Origin: Fen-999 sp044220545
Lineage (GTDB): Bacteria > Pseudomonadota > Gammaproteobacteria > Burkholderiales > Rhodocyclaceae
Reading direction: 5' to 3'
Length of the DNA stretch: 64,000 nt
Assembly: GCA_044220545.1 (NCBI GenBank)
Contig: JBGAQX010000002.1
Coordinates: 1-64,000, forward strand
Positions 62,463 through 64,000 of the stretch are shown here, piece by piece (positions within the stretch are counted from its first letter, which is position 1; each line of letters starts with the position of its first letter). The notes under the pieces were generated by a model. It did not search any database. It worked only from the letters and a program-made list of their open reading frames with translations, and was not told where the DNA came from. The translations under genes and the position numbers were made by a program.

Positions 62463-64000
62463 ATGAACAAGCAGAAAAGACCGGCAAGAAAGCTGTTGTC
62501 ATCCCTGATCGTGGCGGCGCTGAGCCTGCCTCTGGGCGCCGCCCTCGCTGCGAGTACGGTCGCGGGCGGATTCGGCGACCTGTCCCTGGCGACCCTGGTG
62601 CCCAATACCCTGGTGGTGGTGGACCCTGACCTCGAAACGCCCGCCCTGGTCAGCTTCGACGCGGTGGGCGGCTTGCCGGTCAGCGCCCCGGATGCGGCGG
62701 GCCTCGGTCGCGCGGCCTTCTTCCATCCCATGGTCAGCAAGATGTACGGCACCTTGAAGCCCGACGACCACCTGCAATTGTGGTCGGCCATCAAGGATCA
62801 CCGAGGTGACCAGCGGATCACCTTTGAGCAGCGGGAGAAGGGCGTGCGGGTCGAGGGGGCCTATGTCACCGTGACCGTCACGCCGAAGAGCCGGGTGCGG
62901 GAGATCCACAGCCGCTTCCTCTACTTTCCCCAGGTGGACTGGAACTCGATTCTGGATAGTCGCGATGTCGAAGAACAGGCGCTGGCCGCCTACCGGGAGA
63001 GCGCCTGTGGCAAGGAGGGCGACTGCTGGCTGCCGGCGGATCGGGACGGGCAGCGGCAGAACGTCGCCGCCGAGCTGGTGGTGCTGTCCAGCCGTGTGCT
63101 GCAGGGTACCAGCCTGCCGCCCCGGACCGAGCGCCTCGCCTGGCGCTATGGCTATCCGTTTGCCGATGTCTATGTGGATGCCTCCGGCAAGGACGGCGTG
63201 CTGCTGACGGCCAGCAAGCTTCACGACGCCATGCCTCGCGATATCTACGATCAGCCGACCACGACCCTGCAAGTGACGACCGATCCGAATCAGGTCGCCG
63301 CGGCGAACCCGGTGGCGGATGCCCTGGCCACCCACATCATGATCGACGCGGTGGATACCTTCCTGCGCGATCAGGGGCGTGATGGCTACGACGGCGCGGG
63401 CGGCTTCCTGGAGGTTTGGGTGCAATGGGAGCGCGACAACGCGGCGTTCCTGGCCAACGGCGATGGTCCCGTGGCCCACCCGTGGCGCAAGGGCGCCACC
63501 TTGCCGCCGGCGCTGATGTTCATGGGTGAAAAATATGTCGGCGGGGATGTCGTGGCCCACGAGATCACCCACGGCGTAACGAGCTTCACTTCCGGCCTCG
63601 TCTACTCGGGCGAATCCGGCGCCTTGAACGAGTCCTACTCCGACGTCATGGGCAACCTGGTCTTTCCCGACAGCAACCAGAATCTCTGGCTGATGGGCGA
63701 GAACACGAAGCACGGCGCGATCAGGGACATGGTCAGTCCCTCGCAATCCGCCTTCCCGGGCGTCAGGTGGCAGCCGGACCACGTGATGAGCCTGCCCTAT
63801 GCCTGCCTCACCGGTGGCGACCACTGCGTCCATACCTGGTCCGGGGTGCCCAACCTCGCGGCGGTGCTGATCGCCCAGGGTGGGTTCGTGCCGGCCTCCG
63901 GCATCACGGTCGGCCAGGGCATCGGCAGGGAGAAGCTGGCGGTGCTCTACATGCAGACCCTGACCAACATGCGCCTGGGGCCGAGTTCGAATTTCCTGAG
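62463..64000 (+). CDS. M4 (thermolysin-like) secreted metalloprotease, 3' end beyond window
   Basis: About 512 residues are visible from the ATG at 62463 (GGAGAG upstream); the gene runs off the edge. A signal peptide (about 1-29, LLSSLIVAALSLPLGAALA) is followed by a propeptide-like region. The catalytic domain has VVAHEITHGVTSFTSG (zinc-binding HEXXH), SGALNESYSDVMG (third ligand Glu), and GGDHCVHTWSGVPN, corresponding to the His proton donor region of thermolysin. It is probably exported and matured by propeptide cleavage. It lies just outside the apeB-repeat cassette. Confidence 0.9.
   Translation, partial: MNKQKRPARKLLSSLIVAALSLPLGAALAASTVAGGFGDLSLATLVPNTLVVVDPDLETPALVSFDAVGGLPVSAPDAAGLGRAAFFHPMVSKMYGTLKPDDHLQLWSAIKDHRGDQRITFEQREKGVRVEGAYVTVTVTPKSRVREIHSRFLYFPQVDWNSILDSRDVEEQALAAYRESACGKEGDCWLPADRDGQRQNVAAELVVLSSRVLQGTSLPPRTERLAWRYGYPFADVYVDASGKDGVLLTASKLHDAMPRDIYDQPTTTLQVTTDPNQVAAANPVADALATHIMIDAVDTFLRDQGRDGYDGAGGFLEVWVQWERDNAAFLANGDGPVAHPWRKGATLPPALMFMGEKYVGGDVVAHEITHGVTSFTSGLVYSGESGALNESYSDVMGNLVFPDSNQNLWLMGENTKHGAIRDMVSPSQSAFPGVRWQPDHVMSLPYACLTGGDHCVHTWSGVPNLAAVLIAQGGFVPASGITVGQGIGREKLAVLYMQTLTNMRLGPSSNFL

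Overview
The window is chromosomal DNA from a high-GC Gram-negative bacterium. Gene content and order point to a betaproteobacterium, most likely of the Rhodocyclales or a neighbouring order. Blocks typical of that class are leuB-asd-fimV-truA-trpFBA-accD-folC-dedD-cvpA-purF-metZ, trxA-rho-rpmE, orn facing an M48 protease-phhB-rsgA operon, and murJ facing rpsT. The genus assignment is inference from gene order. No rRNA, tRNA, CRISPR array, insertion sequence or integrase was seen.

Layout. 1-5.3 kb: sodB (cut by the window edge), xseA, a Sel1-repeat protein and a J-domain protein. 5.3-8.3 kb: an exbB-exbD-lpxK-ycaR-kdsB operon of envelope genes with overlapping ends. 8.4-12.5 kb: adk, a PPi-dependent phosphofructokinase and a membrane H+-pyrophosphatase, which together make a pyrophosphate-based energy module. 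12.6-15 kb: murJ, rpsT and a small unknown gene. 15-20 kb: argD-argF-(cytochrome c'-like)-argG, then DUF2788, ppnP and yajQ. 20-24 kb: a glutamine amidotransferase, a retropepsin-like protease, a Nudix hydrolase, a CobD/CbiB-like protein and a thiolase. 24-33.4 kb: a membrane hybrid histidine kinase, rsgA, phhB, the M48 protease, orn, a glycosyltransferase, rpmE, rho and trxA. 33.5-36.6 kb: fdxA, aroC, a YdcH-like gene and an MFS transporter. 36.8-52.1 kb: the long biosynthetic run leuB to metZ. 52.3-56.8 kb: a DEAD-box helicase, an HD-GYP protein, a His-rich exported protein and apeB.

The most unusual region is 56.7-62.3 kb. A tightly overlapping four-gene minus-strand operon encodes a fused NapH-like/GltD-like iron-sulfur flavoprotein, a tiny membrane protein, an octaheme cytochrome resembling the hydroxylamine oxidoreductase/octaheme reductase superfamily, and a triheme cytochrome. 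It diverges from an ArsR-rhodanese regulator whose promoter carries a perfect palindromic operator. The block is bracketed by a roughly 146-bp imperfect direct repeat: the 3' end of apeB and a second, decayed copy of that end at 62130-62275. This suggests that the block arrived as a cassette. It is the best candidate in the window for an undescribed redox system. An M4 (thermolysin-like) protease gene runs off the right edge.

Regulation visible in the sequence includes a SAM-II-type riboswitch followed by an intrinsic terminator upstream of metZ, a terminator-like hairpin just before argD, an inverted pair of DnaA-box-like 9-mers upstream of the Sel1 gene, and an IscR-like site upstream of fdxA.
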